The position numbers and the translations under genes were made by a program. The notes under the pieces were generated by a model. That model searched no databases. It saw only the letters and a program-made list of their open reading frames with translations, and was not told where the DNA came from. Shown here in pieces: positions 1 to 5,603 of a stretch of DNA of 8,430 nucleotides. How positions within the stretch are numbered: the first letter of the stretch is position 1; each line of letters begins with the position of its first letter. This DNA comes from an uncultured Bacteroidota bacterium (GTDB taxonomy: Bacteria; Bacteroidota; Bacteroidia; Chitinophagales; Chitinophagaceae): assembly GCA_903879995.1 (NCBI GenBank), contig CAIRNW010000202.1, positions 1-8,430 on the forward strand. The letters are read 5' to 3'.

Positions 1-2
1 AA

Positions 3-74
3 CAAGCACACTTTCAGCTGTCGGAATCAACTCCGGATCCTGCTGCGCTTATTAAATTAATCCAACATGGATAA
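3..74 (+). CDS. C-terminal fragment of an upstream gene, product unknown
   Basis: An open frame enters from the left edge and ends at TAA (72-74). It gives 23 residues ending in DPAALIKLIQHG, which reads like an ordinary helical protein C-terminus. The other two plus-strand frames stop at 53-55 and 58-60. The frame overlaps the next gene's ATG (67) in the arrangement ATGGATAA, an 8-base overlap typical of translationally coupled genes. No promoter-like TAnnTTTG lies before position 67, which fits the next gene being transcribed from further upstream. Too little of the protein is present to identify a family. The call rests on frame openness and the overlap geometry only. Confidence 0.5.
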   Translation, partial: QAHFQLSESTPDPAALIKLIQHG

Positions 75-468
75 ATTAAATTTTTTCTTAGCGGCTGTTT
101 TTGCGGCCATCGCAGTTGCGGCGGGTGCTTTTGGTGCCCACGGGTTGCAGCAGCTTACGCTTGAAGCTACTGTGATTCAAACTTACCATACTGCAGTGCA
201 ATATCATTTTTGGCATGCAGTGGCATTACTGCTGACGGGGTTGTTGGCTCCCTATGGTAAACCAACATTTAACTTTTGGGCAAAGCAATCTTTTTTAGCT
301 GGAATAGTTTGTTTCAGCGGTTCACTGTATTTGCTTACTTATTTGCGAATTCAAGAGATAAAGACATTAAAATGGATTGTTTTTGTAACGCCAATTGGCG
401 GACTCTTTTTGATCACTGGCTGGGTTTTATTGGGTCTTTCTTTTGCTTCATTCAAAGAGTCAAACTAA
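67..468 (+). CDS. DUF423 family small integral membrane protein (YgdD-like)
   Basis: This 133-residue protein is almost entirely hydrophobic, with four likely membrane helices at about residues 4-24, 45-62, 75-93 and 103-127. It carries the hallmarks of the DUF423 family (Pfam PF04241, which includes E. coli YgdD): GAFGAHGL at 20-27, the histidine-rich stretch YHTAVQYHFWHA at 40-51, FSGSLY at 83-88, and TPIGGL followed by a GW pair at 108-119. Its length matches the family's usual 120-135 residues. The biochemical function of DUF423 is not established, so none is assigned. The ATG overlaps the end of the preceding frame by 8 bases and has no clear Shine-Dalgarno sequence, suggesting translational coupling. 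It is followed after 14 bases by ftsK, which has its own promoter element in that gap. Confidence 0.93.
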   Translation: MDKLNFFLAAVFAAIAVAAGAFGAHGLQQLTLEATVIQTYHTAVQYHFWHAVALLLTGLLAPYGKPTFNFWAKQSFLAGIVCFSGSLYLLTYLRIQEIKTLKWIVFVTPIGGLFLITGWVLLGLSFASFKESN

Positions 469-469
469 T

Positions 470-477
470 TATCTTTG
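470..477 (+). promoter_or_regulatory. Bacteroidota -7 promoter element for ftsK
   Basis: TATCTTTG matches the TAnnTTTG -7 consensus of the Bacteroidota primary sigma factor exactly. It sits in the 14-base gap after the DUF423 stop codon, with its last base only 5 bases before the ftsK ATG (483). A transcript starting the usual few bases downstream would begin at or next to the start codon. The best -33 candidate is TTTG at 442-445, inside the DUF423 gene. Its 24-base spacing is longer than the roughly 19-21 usual for Bacteroides, so the -33 assignment is weak. Confidence 0.6.
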
Positions 478-482
478 TTTAG

Positions 483-3086
483 ATGGCCAACCGCATCAGA
501 TCAAGTACTTCAAAAAAGGAAAAAGAAACGGACAAAGATCCAACGCTTCGCGACTTTAAAAAAGAACCGGAAGCGCAACTTGATTTGATAGCCTTACTCA
601 AGGATGAGCGTACATGGAAAATTGTAGGAATTAGTTTTATTATTCTCTCTTTGTTTTTGTTTATCTCCTTTGCCTCTTATCTTTTTACTTGGCAAGAAGA
701 TCAGGCCATTGCACAACAAGGGTTTTCTGCTTTATGGGAGGACGATAAGCCAGCGCTTAATTGGTTAGGTCGTTTGGGAGCTGTGGTTGCCCATTTTTTC
801 TTTTTTAAAGCATTTGGTCTTGCCTCCTTCCTGGTTTGTACATTCTTTTTTGTAGTGGGAGTTAATTTATTATTTCGACAGCGCGTATTTTCTATTTGGA
901 GGAATTTGAAGTATGTCACTATCGGAGTTACTGTCTTATCAGTTTCGTTATCCTATATTTTTCGTTCTAGTGATTTTTCATTTGGTGGTGGGGTAGGAGA
1001 ATTAATTAAAGTGGAGATGGAGGGACTGTTTGGTGTGGTTGGAACTGGGGCTATTTTATTCCTTACCGCATTTGCCTATATCATTTGGCAATTCAACCCT
1101 ACTTTTAAATGGCCAGTCCGTAAACTGACCGAGGAAGCAGCTGGAGATGATACAGCGCCAGCATTGGAAGAATCTATTGAAAACGAGGAACAGAATCAGT
1201 TTGTTCCCCTCACAGCCGGACAAACGCTGAATGATTTATATGCTGCAGGTGTTCGTCCTAATCAGCTAAAAGAGGAATCGACCATGCTGAATCCTCCCAC
1301 AGAGGAAACTGAATCAGTACCGCTTAGTTTAGTTGAACATGAACTTCCTATAACCACAGAAGAAGTTCCAGTTGCTGATTTAGAAACTACTGCTGTTACT
1401 TTTTCTCCCGAACCAACACCTGAAGTGGAATCTTCCGATTTAGAAATGCCTGAGGAAGAAGTGGTAGCCCCGCCTATAGAGATTTTGCCGCCAGCGGAGG
1501 AGGGCGATCTTGAGTTGGAAATTAAAACGGTTCCTAATCCTATTGTTGAAGAGGCAGAAGCGATTCCGGAAAACCTTCCGCCCTATGAACCCACGCTTGA
1601 TTTAAGTAAGTACAAGTATCCCACACTCCAGCTGCTAGAACAGCACGGTTCTGAAAAGATCGTTCATGATCCCAGTGAGTTGGAAAGTAATAAAACCCAA
1701 ATCATCAATACGCTTCGGAACTATGCGATAGAAATACAGAAGATTAGTGCTACAGTGGGTCCTACCGTTACGCTGTATGAGATTGTTCCTGCTCCTGGAG
1801 TTCGTATTTCTCGTATCAAGAATTTAGAGGATGATATTGCCTTGAGTTTGGCGGCATTGGGGATTCGTATCATAGCGCCCATACCTGGAAAAGGAACGAT
1901 TGGTATCGAAGTACCAAACCTCAAGAAGACCATTGTGAGCATGAAGACTTTATTGTCTTCTGAAAAATTTCAGCACAACAATTATAGTTTACCAATTGCT
2001 ATTGGAAAGAAAATTGATAATGATAATTATATCGTTGACTTAGCTTCTATGCCTCACTTGCTAATGGCGGGGGCAACCGGTCAAGGTAAATCTGTTGGAC
2101 TCAATGCTATCTTGGTTTCATTACTGTATAAAAAACATCCTTCTCAACTGAAATTTGTTTTGATCGATCCTAAAAAAGTGGAGCTGAGTATTTATAGGCA
2201 TATTGAGCGCCATTTTTTGGCTAAACTGCCTGGAGAGGAGGATGCAATCATTACCGATACAAAAAAAGTAATCCATACACTCAATGCGCTTTGTATTGAA
2301 ATGGATAATCGTTATGATTTGCTTAAAGAGGCGGGTGCCCGAAACATAAAAGAGTACAACGAAAAATTTATTAACAGAAAATTAAATCCTCAGAAAGGGC
2401 ATTCTTATCTACCCTTTATTGTGTTGGTGGTGGATGAATTTGCAGATTTAATAATGACGGCTGGAAAAGAGGTGGAAATGCCCATTGCTCGTTTAGCTCA
2501 GCTGGCCCGGGCAATCGGAATTCACTTGATTATTGCAACACAGCGGCCTTCTGTGAATATTATAACTGGTACCATCAAGGCTAATTTTCCTGCCCGTATC
2601 GCCTTTAAAGTTTCTTCCAAGATCGATTCAAGAACCATTTTAGACACAGGAGGGGCTGAACAACTAATCGGAAAGGGTGATATGTTGATTTCCCATAATG
2701 GAGAGTTAACTCGTTTGCAATGTGCTTTTGTCGATACCCCTGAGGTGGAGCAGGTGGTAGATTTTATCAGTGAGCAACAAGGATATCCACAAGCATTTTT
2801 ATTACCTGAGTACATAGATGAGAAAGACGCGGAAGCCCGTGGTGAGTTGGATATGTCCGAAAGGGACTCTTTATTTGAGGATGCAGCCCGGTTAATTGTT
2901 CAGAACCAAGTTGGATCTACATCCTTACTACAGCGACGGATGAAGCTAGGATACAACAGGGCAGGACGATTGATGGACCAGCTGGAAATTGCAGGTATCG
3001 TGGGACCAAGCCAGGGAAGCAAACCCAGGGATGTGCTCATCAAAACTGAAGCCGACCTGGTTCGTCATCTCGAAAACATGGGTTGA
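483..3086 (+). CDS. ftsK: DNA translocase FtsK
   Basis: FtsK is a septal, membrane-anchored, ATP-driven motor. It pumps chromosomal DNA during division and activates XerCD recombination at dif. This 867-residue copy shows the full family layout. The N-terminal membrane domain has about four helices (46-68, 97-130, 143-160, 183-203). An acidic, proline- and glutamate-rich linker spans about 215-370. The alpha domain (about 375-500) includes VGPTVTLYEI and APGVRISRI. The RecA-like motor has Walker A GATGQGKS (530-537), Walker B ending in VVDEFADL (D651, E652), and the family signatures ATQRPSV and LDTGGAEQLIGKGDML. The C-terminal winged-helix gamma domain (about 795-860) contains LLQRRMKLGYNRAGRLMDQL, the region that reads polar DNA signals (KOPS) in characterised homologues. 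All motor and gamma elements look intact. Relative to the E. coli sequence as I recall it, the motor has about 8 extra residues near 577-595 (LAKLPGEEDAIITD), which I recall as common in Bacteroidota. The ATG has no Shine-Dalgarno sequence and lies 5 bases after a -7 promoter element. lolA follows. Confidence 0.97.
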   Translation: MANRIRSSTSKKEKETDKDPTLRDFKKEPEAQLDLIALLKDERTWKIVGISFIILSLFLFISFASYLFTWQEDQAIAQQGFSALWEDDKPALNWLGRLGAVVAHFFFFKAFGLASFLVCTFFFVVGVNLLFRQRVFSIWRNLKYVTIGVTVLSVSLSYIFRSSDFSFGGGVGELIKVEMEGLFGVVGTGAILFLTAFAYIIWQFNPTFKWPVRKLTEEAAGDDTAPALEESIENEEQNQFVPLTAGQTLNDLYAAGVRPNQLKEESTMLNPPTEETESVPLSLVEHELPITTEEVPVADLETTAVTFSPEPTPEVESSDLEMPEEEVVAPPIEILPPAEEGDLELEIKTVPNPIVEEAEAIPENLPPYEPTLDLSKYKYPTLQLLEQHGSEKIVHDPSELESNKTQIINTLRNYAIEIQKISATVGPTVTLYEIVPAPGVRISRIKNLEDDIALSLAALGIRIIAPIPGKGTIGIEVPNLKKTIVSMKTLLSSEKFQHNNYSLPIAIGKKIDNDNYIVDLASMPHLLMAGATGQGKSVGLNAILVSLLYKKHPSQLKFVLIDPKKVELSIYRHIERHFLAKLPGEEDAIITDTKKVIHTLNALCIEMDNRYDLLKEAGARNIKEYNEKFINRKLNPQKGHSYLPFIVLVVDEFADLIMTAGKEVEMPIARLAQLARAIGIHLIIATQRPSVNIITGTIKANFPARIAFKVSSKIDSRTILDTGGAEQLIGKGDMLISHNGELTRLQCAFVDTPEVEQVVDFISEQQGYPQAFLLPEYIDEKDAEARGELDMSERDSLFEDAARLIVQNQVGSTSLLQRRMKLGYNRAGRLMDQLEIAGIVGPSQGSKPRDVLIKTEADLVRHLENMG

Positions 3087-3093
3087 TTTGGAC

Positions 3094-3101
3094 TATCTTT
3101 G
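3094..3101 (+). promoter_or_regulatory. Bacteroidota -7 promoter element for lolA
   Basis: A second exact TATCTTTG lies 7 bases after the ftsK stop codon and 30 bases before the chosen lolA start. Initiation a few bases downstream would leave a leader of about 25 bases. No TTG sits at the expected -33 distance (about 3072-3075), so the promoter would depend on the -7 element or extra contacts. The element suggests lolA can be transcribed separately from ftsK despite the 45-base gap. Confidence 0.5.
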
Positions 3102-3119
3102 CATCGCCGAGCCCAAGGC

Positions 3120-3123
3120 AGGA
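3120..3123 (+). promoter_or_regulatory. Possible ribosome binding site of lolA (AGGA)
   Basis: AGGA lies 8 bases before the ATG at 3132, in a purine-rich stretch (AAGGCAGGA). This is the only well-placed Shine-Dalgarno-like sequence before a gene in the window. It supports 3132 as the lolA start over the in-frame TTG at 3099. Shine-Dalgarno use is weak in Bacteroidota, so it may be coincidental. Confidence 0.35.
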
Positions 3124-3131
3124 TCAACCCC

Positions 3132-3794
3132 ATGAAAACACCTCTTGCTCTTTTACTTATGCTCACCCTTTTTGCAGGGTTGGCAAATGCACAAACCAAG
3201 TCTACCAAAAATGACCCCGAGGCTAAAAAGGTACTGGATGCAGTTAGCACCCGATTCAAATCCTTTGCCACGGTACAGGCTAGTTTTACTTATAAGGTAG
3301 AGAATGCAGCCGGAAAAGTGCTTTCTACCAAATCTGGTACCATCACCATGAAAGGTACTCGTTACAAATTAAGCTTTGGCGGACAAGAAATTTTTTGCAA
3401 TGGCACTACTGTGTGGAATTATGATAAAGCCGCTAACGAGGTTACCATCAACACGCTTGATGCTTCTAGTGGGATGATTACCCCGCAAAAATTGTTTTCA
3501 AATTTTTATGATAAGGATTTCTTTTATCTGTTGAATGGAGAGAAAAAAGTGGGTGCCCGGCTAGTTCAGGAAATTCAATTAACGCCAGTTGACAAAAGCA
3601 AAAACTTTCACACCGTTTACTTATTAATAGACAAGAATGCTAAAACCATGTATTCTACCAAAGTAATGGAGAATGCAGGTAATCGATATTCCTATACGGT
3701 CAATACCCTCAAAACTAATTTGCCCGCGGCTGATGCCTTATTTGTTTTTGATAAGGCTAAATTTCCAGGTGTTACTATTGAGGATTTACGTTAA
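3132..3794 (+). CDS. lolA: Outer-membrane lipoprotein carrier protein LolA
   Basis: LolA is the periplasmic chaperone that takes lipoproteins released by the LolCDE transporter and carries them to the outer membrane. Bacteroidota generally lack a recognisable LolB receptor. From the ATG at 3132 the protein has 220 residues. Residues 1-20 (MKTPLALLLM to GLANA) form a classical type I signal peptide with likely cleavage after ANA. There is no lipobox cysteine, so it should be soluble. The mature part has the LolA-type pattern: an N-terminal helix (DPEAKKVLDAVSTRF) and then alternating strands including VQASFTYKV, GTITMKGTRYKLSF, EIFCNGTTVWNY and VYLLIDKNAKTMYSTKV, the half-open beta-barrel of the family (LolA/LolA_2, PF03548/PF16584). 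An in-frame TTG at 3099 would add 11 residues ahead of the signal peptide, but it lies inside the -7 promoter element and is rejected. The position directly after ftsK matches E. coli. The last 20 bases overlap the convergent kdsA gene. Confidence 0.92.
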   Translation: MKTPLALLLMLTLFAGLANAQTKSTKNDPEAKKVLDAVSTRFKSFATVQASFTYKVENAAGKVLSTKSGTITMKGTRYKLSFGGQEIFCNGTTVWNYDKAANEVTINTLDASSGMITPQKLFSNFYDKDFFYLLNGEKKVGARLVQEIQLTPVDKSKNFHTVYLLIDKNAKTMYSTKVMENAGNRYSYTVNTLKTNLPAADALFVFDKAKFPGVTIEDLR

Positions 3795-4614
3795 TACTAA
3801 TTGCCTTTTTAATGTTGATCAACTCCTTTAATAAAGGTTGCAGTTGATCGAGTGGGAGCATATTTGCACCGTCACTTTTTGCAAGAGAGGGATTTGGATG
3901 CGTTTCGATAAATAAACCATCAGCTCCTGTGGCTATGGCAGCCTTAGCTAAGGTGCCAATCAGTTGTGGGTTGCCGCCGGTAACTCCTGAAGATTGGTTG
4001 GGTTGCTGTAAAGCATGTGTTACATCCATCACTACCGGAACTCCTATATCCTGCATCCAGGGGATATTCCTGAAGTCCACTACAAGATCCTGGTAGCCAA
4101 ATGTGGTACCCCTTTCGGTCAATAATACTTTTTCATTGCCAGTGCTTGTTATCTTTTCAACTGCAAACCGCATTGCCGGGCCGCTCAGGAATTGTCCTTT
4201 TTTAATATTGATAATCTTACCAGTTTCGGCTGCCGCCAACAGTAGGTCGGTTTGACGACATAAAAACGCTGGAATTTGAAGAATATCCACGTAGGGAGCA
4301 GCTAGTTTGGCCTCCTCGGCGGTATGAATATCTGTAACTACCGGAACCTTAATTTGAGTACGAATCTGTTGTAGGATCTCAAGTGCTTTACGATCTCCAA
4401 TCCCGGTAAAGGATGAGGCGCTGGTACGATTGGCCTTACGGTATGATGCTTTAAAAACATAGGGAATTGCTAGTGCTTGACACCAGGCGCTAATGGTTAA
4501 TGCTATATCCATTGCTCCTTTTTCAGATTCAACTACACAGGGTCCCGCCATCAAGAAAAAGGAATGTTGATCGTATGATTGTTCTTGAAAAAGGGTATTG
4601 AGAAAGGGTTTCAT
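3775..4614 (-). CDS. kdsA: 3-deoxy-8-phosphooctulonate synthase (KdsA), metal-dependent type
   Basis: KdsA condenses phosphoenolpyruvate with D-arabinose 5-phosphate to give Kdo-8-phosphate, the precursor of the Kdo sugar in the LPS inner core. It acts in the cytoplasm. The 279-residue protein has the usual length and the TIM-barrel motifs of the family: AGPCVVES (23-30), FKASYRKANRTS (54-65), VTDIHT (93-98), IPAFLCRQTDLL (114-125), NIKKGQFLS (136-144), DVTHALQQPN (197-206), GADGLFIETHPNP (230-242) and KSDGANMLPL (246-255). The KANRTS motif separates it from the related DAHP synthases, which have KPRTS. Residues C26, H200, E237 and D248 line up with the metal ligands Cys11, His185, Glu222 and Asp233 of the Aquifex aeolicus enzyme, all with the same offset of 15. 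This marks it as the metal-requiring class rather than the E. coli class, which has Asn at the Cys position. No other Kdo pathway gene is adjacent. The ATG lies just 4 bases past a -7 promoter element. The 3' end overlaps lolA tail to tail. Confidence 0.97.
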   Translation of the reverse strand: MKPFLNTLFQEQSYDQHSFFLMAGPCVVESEKGAMDIALTISAWCQALAIPYVFKASYRKANRTSASSFTGIGDRKALEILQQIRTQIKVPVVTDIHTAEEAKLAAPYVDILQIPAFLCRQTDLLLAAAETGKIINIKKGQFLSGPAMRFAVEKITSTGNEKVLLTERGTTFGYQDLVVDFRNIPWMQDIGVPVVMDVTHALQQPNQSSGVTGGNPQLIGTLAKAAIATGADGLFIETHPNPSLAKSDGANMLPLDQLQPLLKELINIKKAISINVNPQ

Positions 4615-4618
4615 CTTG

Positions 4619-4626
4619 CAAAAGTA
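4619..4626 (-). promoter_or_regulatory. -7 promoter element for kdsA (minus strand)
   Basis: Read on the minus strand, this is TACTTTTG, an exact match to TAnnTTTG. It ends 4 bases before the kdsA ATG (4614), so a normally placed transcript start would coincide with the start codon, implying a leaderless mRNA. A candidate -33 TTTTG lies at 4643-4647 on the minus strand with a 16-base spacer, somewhat short. The element is only 4 bases from the oppositely oriented element for the dehydrogenase gene. Confidence 0.6.
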
Positions 4627-4630
4627 ATGC

Positions 4631-4638
4631 TAAGTTTG
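4631..4638 (+). promoter_or_regulatory. -7 promoter element for the threonine dehydrogenase / outer-membrane protein pair
   Basis: TAAGTTTG matches TAnnTTTG exactly and ends 16 bases before the ATG at 4655, giving a predicted leader of roughly 10 bases. At the usual -33 distance there is only TTT (4608-4610), inside the first codons of kdsA, so the -33 half is weak. No other promoter-like element precedes the pair, and the 4-base gap between the two genes points to one transcript. Confidence 0.55.
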
Positions 4639-4654
4639 TCTACAAAACCTTGCC

Positions 4655-5599
4655 ATGCGAAAAGAGAAAATCCTAGTTATTGGAGCCTCTGGACAAATCG
4701 GAGTGGAGCTGACCTTGGCACTTCGGAAATTATATGGTGAAAATCAAGTGGTGGCTGCTGATTTGCGTGAACAAAATCCGCTATTACAGGGCACCGGTCC
4801 CTACGTATCTATGGACGTGATGAACAAAGAGATGTTGCATGTTCAAATTATACGTCAAAATATAACACAGGTATATTTACTAGCTGCTATTTTATCTGCT
4901 ACTGGAGAAAAGAATCCATCCTTAGCCTGGAATTTAAACATGCAGGGATTATTGAATGTGTTGGATATTGCGCGGGAGGAGAAATTGAGTAAAGTATTTT
5001 GGCCCTCCTCTATCGCAGTTTTTGGACCTAGTTCACCACGGGTGAACTGTCCGCAGCAAACGGTGATTGAACCTACTACAGTATATGGTATTAGTAAATA
5101 TGCTGGTGAATTTTGGTGTAATTATTATTGGCAACGCTTTGGAGTAGATGTGCGTAGCATTCGGTATCCAGGATTAATTTCCTATAAGTCTGAACCTGGA
5201 GGAGGTACTACGGATTATGCAGTAGAGATTTATCGGGAAGCCTTAGCCAAAAAAAAGTACACCTGTTTTTTAAAAGAAGATACATATCTACCCATGATGT
5301 ATATGCCTGATGCCATTCGGGCAACACTCGAATTGATGGAAGCACCCGCTACTTCCATTCAGTTTCGCACTTCTTACAACGTATCTGCTATGAGTTTTTC
5401 TCCTCGTGAAGTTTGTGCATCCATACAGCAGCACATTCCGGATTTTACAATGAAAATTGCTCCAGATTACAGACAGCAAATTGCAGACAGTTGGCCGCAA
5501 AGTATCGATGATTCGCCGGCCCGAGCGGACTGGGGATGGAAGGAGGAGTTCAATTTGGCATCCATGACAGAAGACATGTTGAAGAATCTACCTCGTTGA
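4655..5599 (+). CDS. SDR-type (epimerase-like) L-threonine 3-dehydrogenase
   Basis: The 314-residue protein is an extended short-chain dehydrogenase. It has an N-terminal Rossmann fold with GASGQIG (10-16) for NAD, an acidic strand end at D36 (VVAADL) favouring NAD over NADP, the serine strand WPSSIAVFG (116-124), and the catalytic YGISK (Tyr144, Lys148). The stretch IRYPGLISYK followed by PGGGTTDYAV (169-190) is characteristic of the UDP-galactose-epimerase-like L-threonine 3-dehydrogenases known from Flavobacterium and Cupriavidus. These oxidise threonine to 2-amino-3-oxobutyrate and are unrelated to the zinc-dependent E. coli Tdh. The substrate is therefore inferred from family motifs; another sugar- or amino-acid-like substrate is less likely. 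The usual partner, 2-amino-3-ketobutyrate CoA ligase (kbl), is not in the window. The gene is divergent from kdsA with a 40-base gap and sits 4 bases before the large exported protein. I see no Shine-Dalgarno sequence. Confidence 0.9.
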   Translation: MRKEKILVIGASGQIGVELTLALRKLYGENQVVAADLREQNPLLQGTGPYVSMDVMNKEMLHVQIIRQNITQVYLLAAILSATGEKNPSLAWNLNMQGLLNVLDIAREEKLSKVFWPSSIAVFGPSSPRVNCPQQTVIEPTTVYGISKYAGEFWCNYYWQRFGVDVRSIRYPGLISYKSEPGGGTTDYAVEIYREALAKKKYTCFLKEDTYLPMMYMPDAIRATLELMEAPATSIQFRTSYNVSAMSFSPREVCASIQQHIPDFTMKIAPDYRQQIADSWPQSIDDSPARADWGWKEEFNLASMTEDMLKNLPR

Positions 5600-5603
5600 G
5601 ATT

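Noticed and set aside
276..482. 68-codon plus-strand frame overlapping the DUF423 gene
   Set aside because: It is a shadow of a well-supported family member in another frame, with no family resemblance of its own.
1140..1590. Acidic, proline-rich stretch in ftsK considered as a repeat or foreign insertion
   Set aside because: Variable, low-complexity linkers between the membrane and motor domains are normal for FtsK, and I see no exact DNA repeat there.
2522..2815. 97-codon minus-strand frame within ftsK
   Set aside because: It lies opposite the conserved FtsK motor region; its residues look like an antisense reading and it has no promoter or recognisable motif.
3099..3131. Extended lolA start at TTG 3099 adding 11 residues
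   Set aside because: It would place the start codon inside the -7 promoter element and put charged residues ahead of a complete signal peptide; ATG 3132 has a good signal peptide and an AGGA 8 bases upstream.
3814..3840. Palindrome GTTGATCAAC followed by a CCTTT-AAT-AAAGG hairpin as a possible lolA terminator
   Set aside because: The hairpin is AT-rich with a 5-bp stem, no T-run follows on either strand, and the sequence is fully explained as conserved-length kdsA coding DNA.
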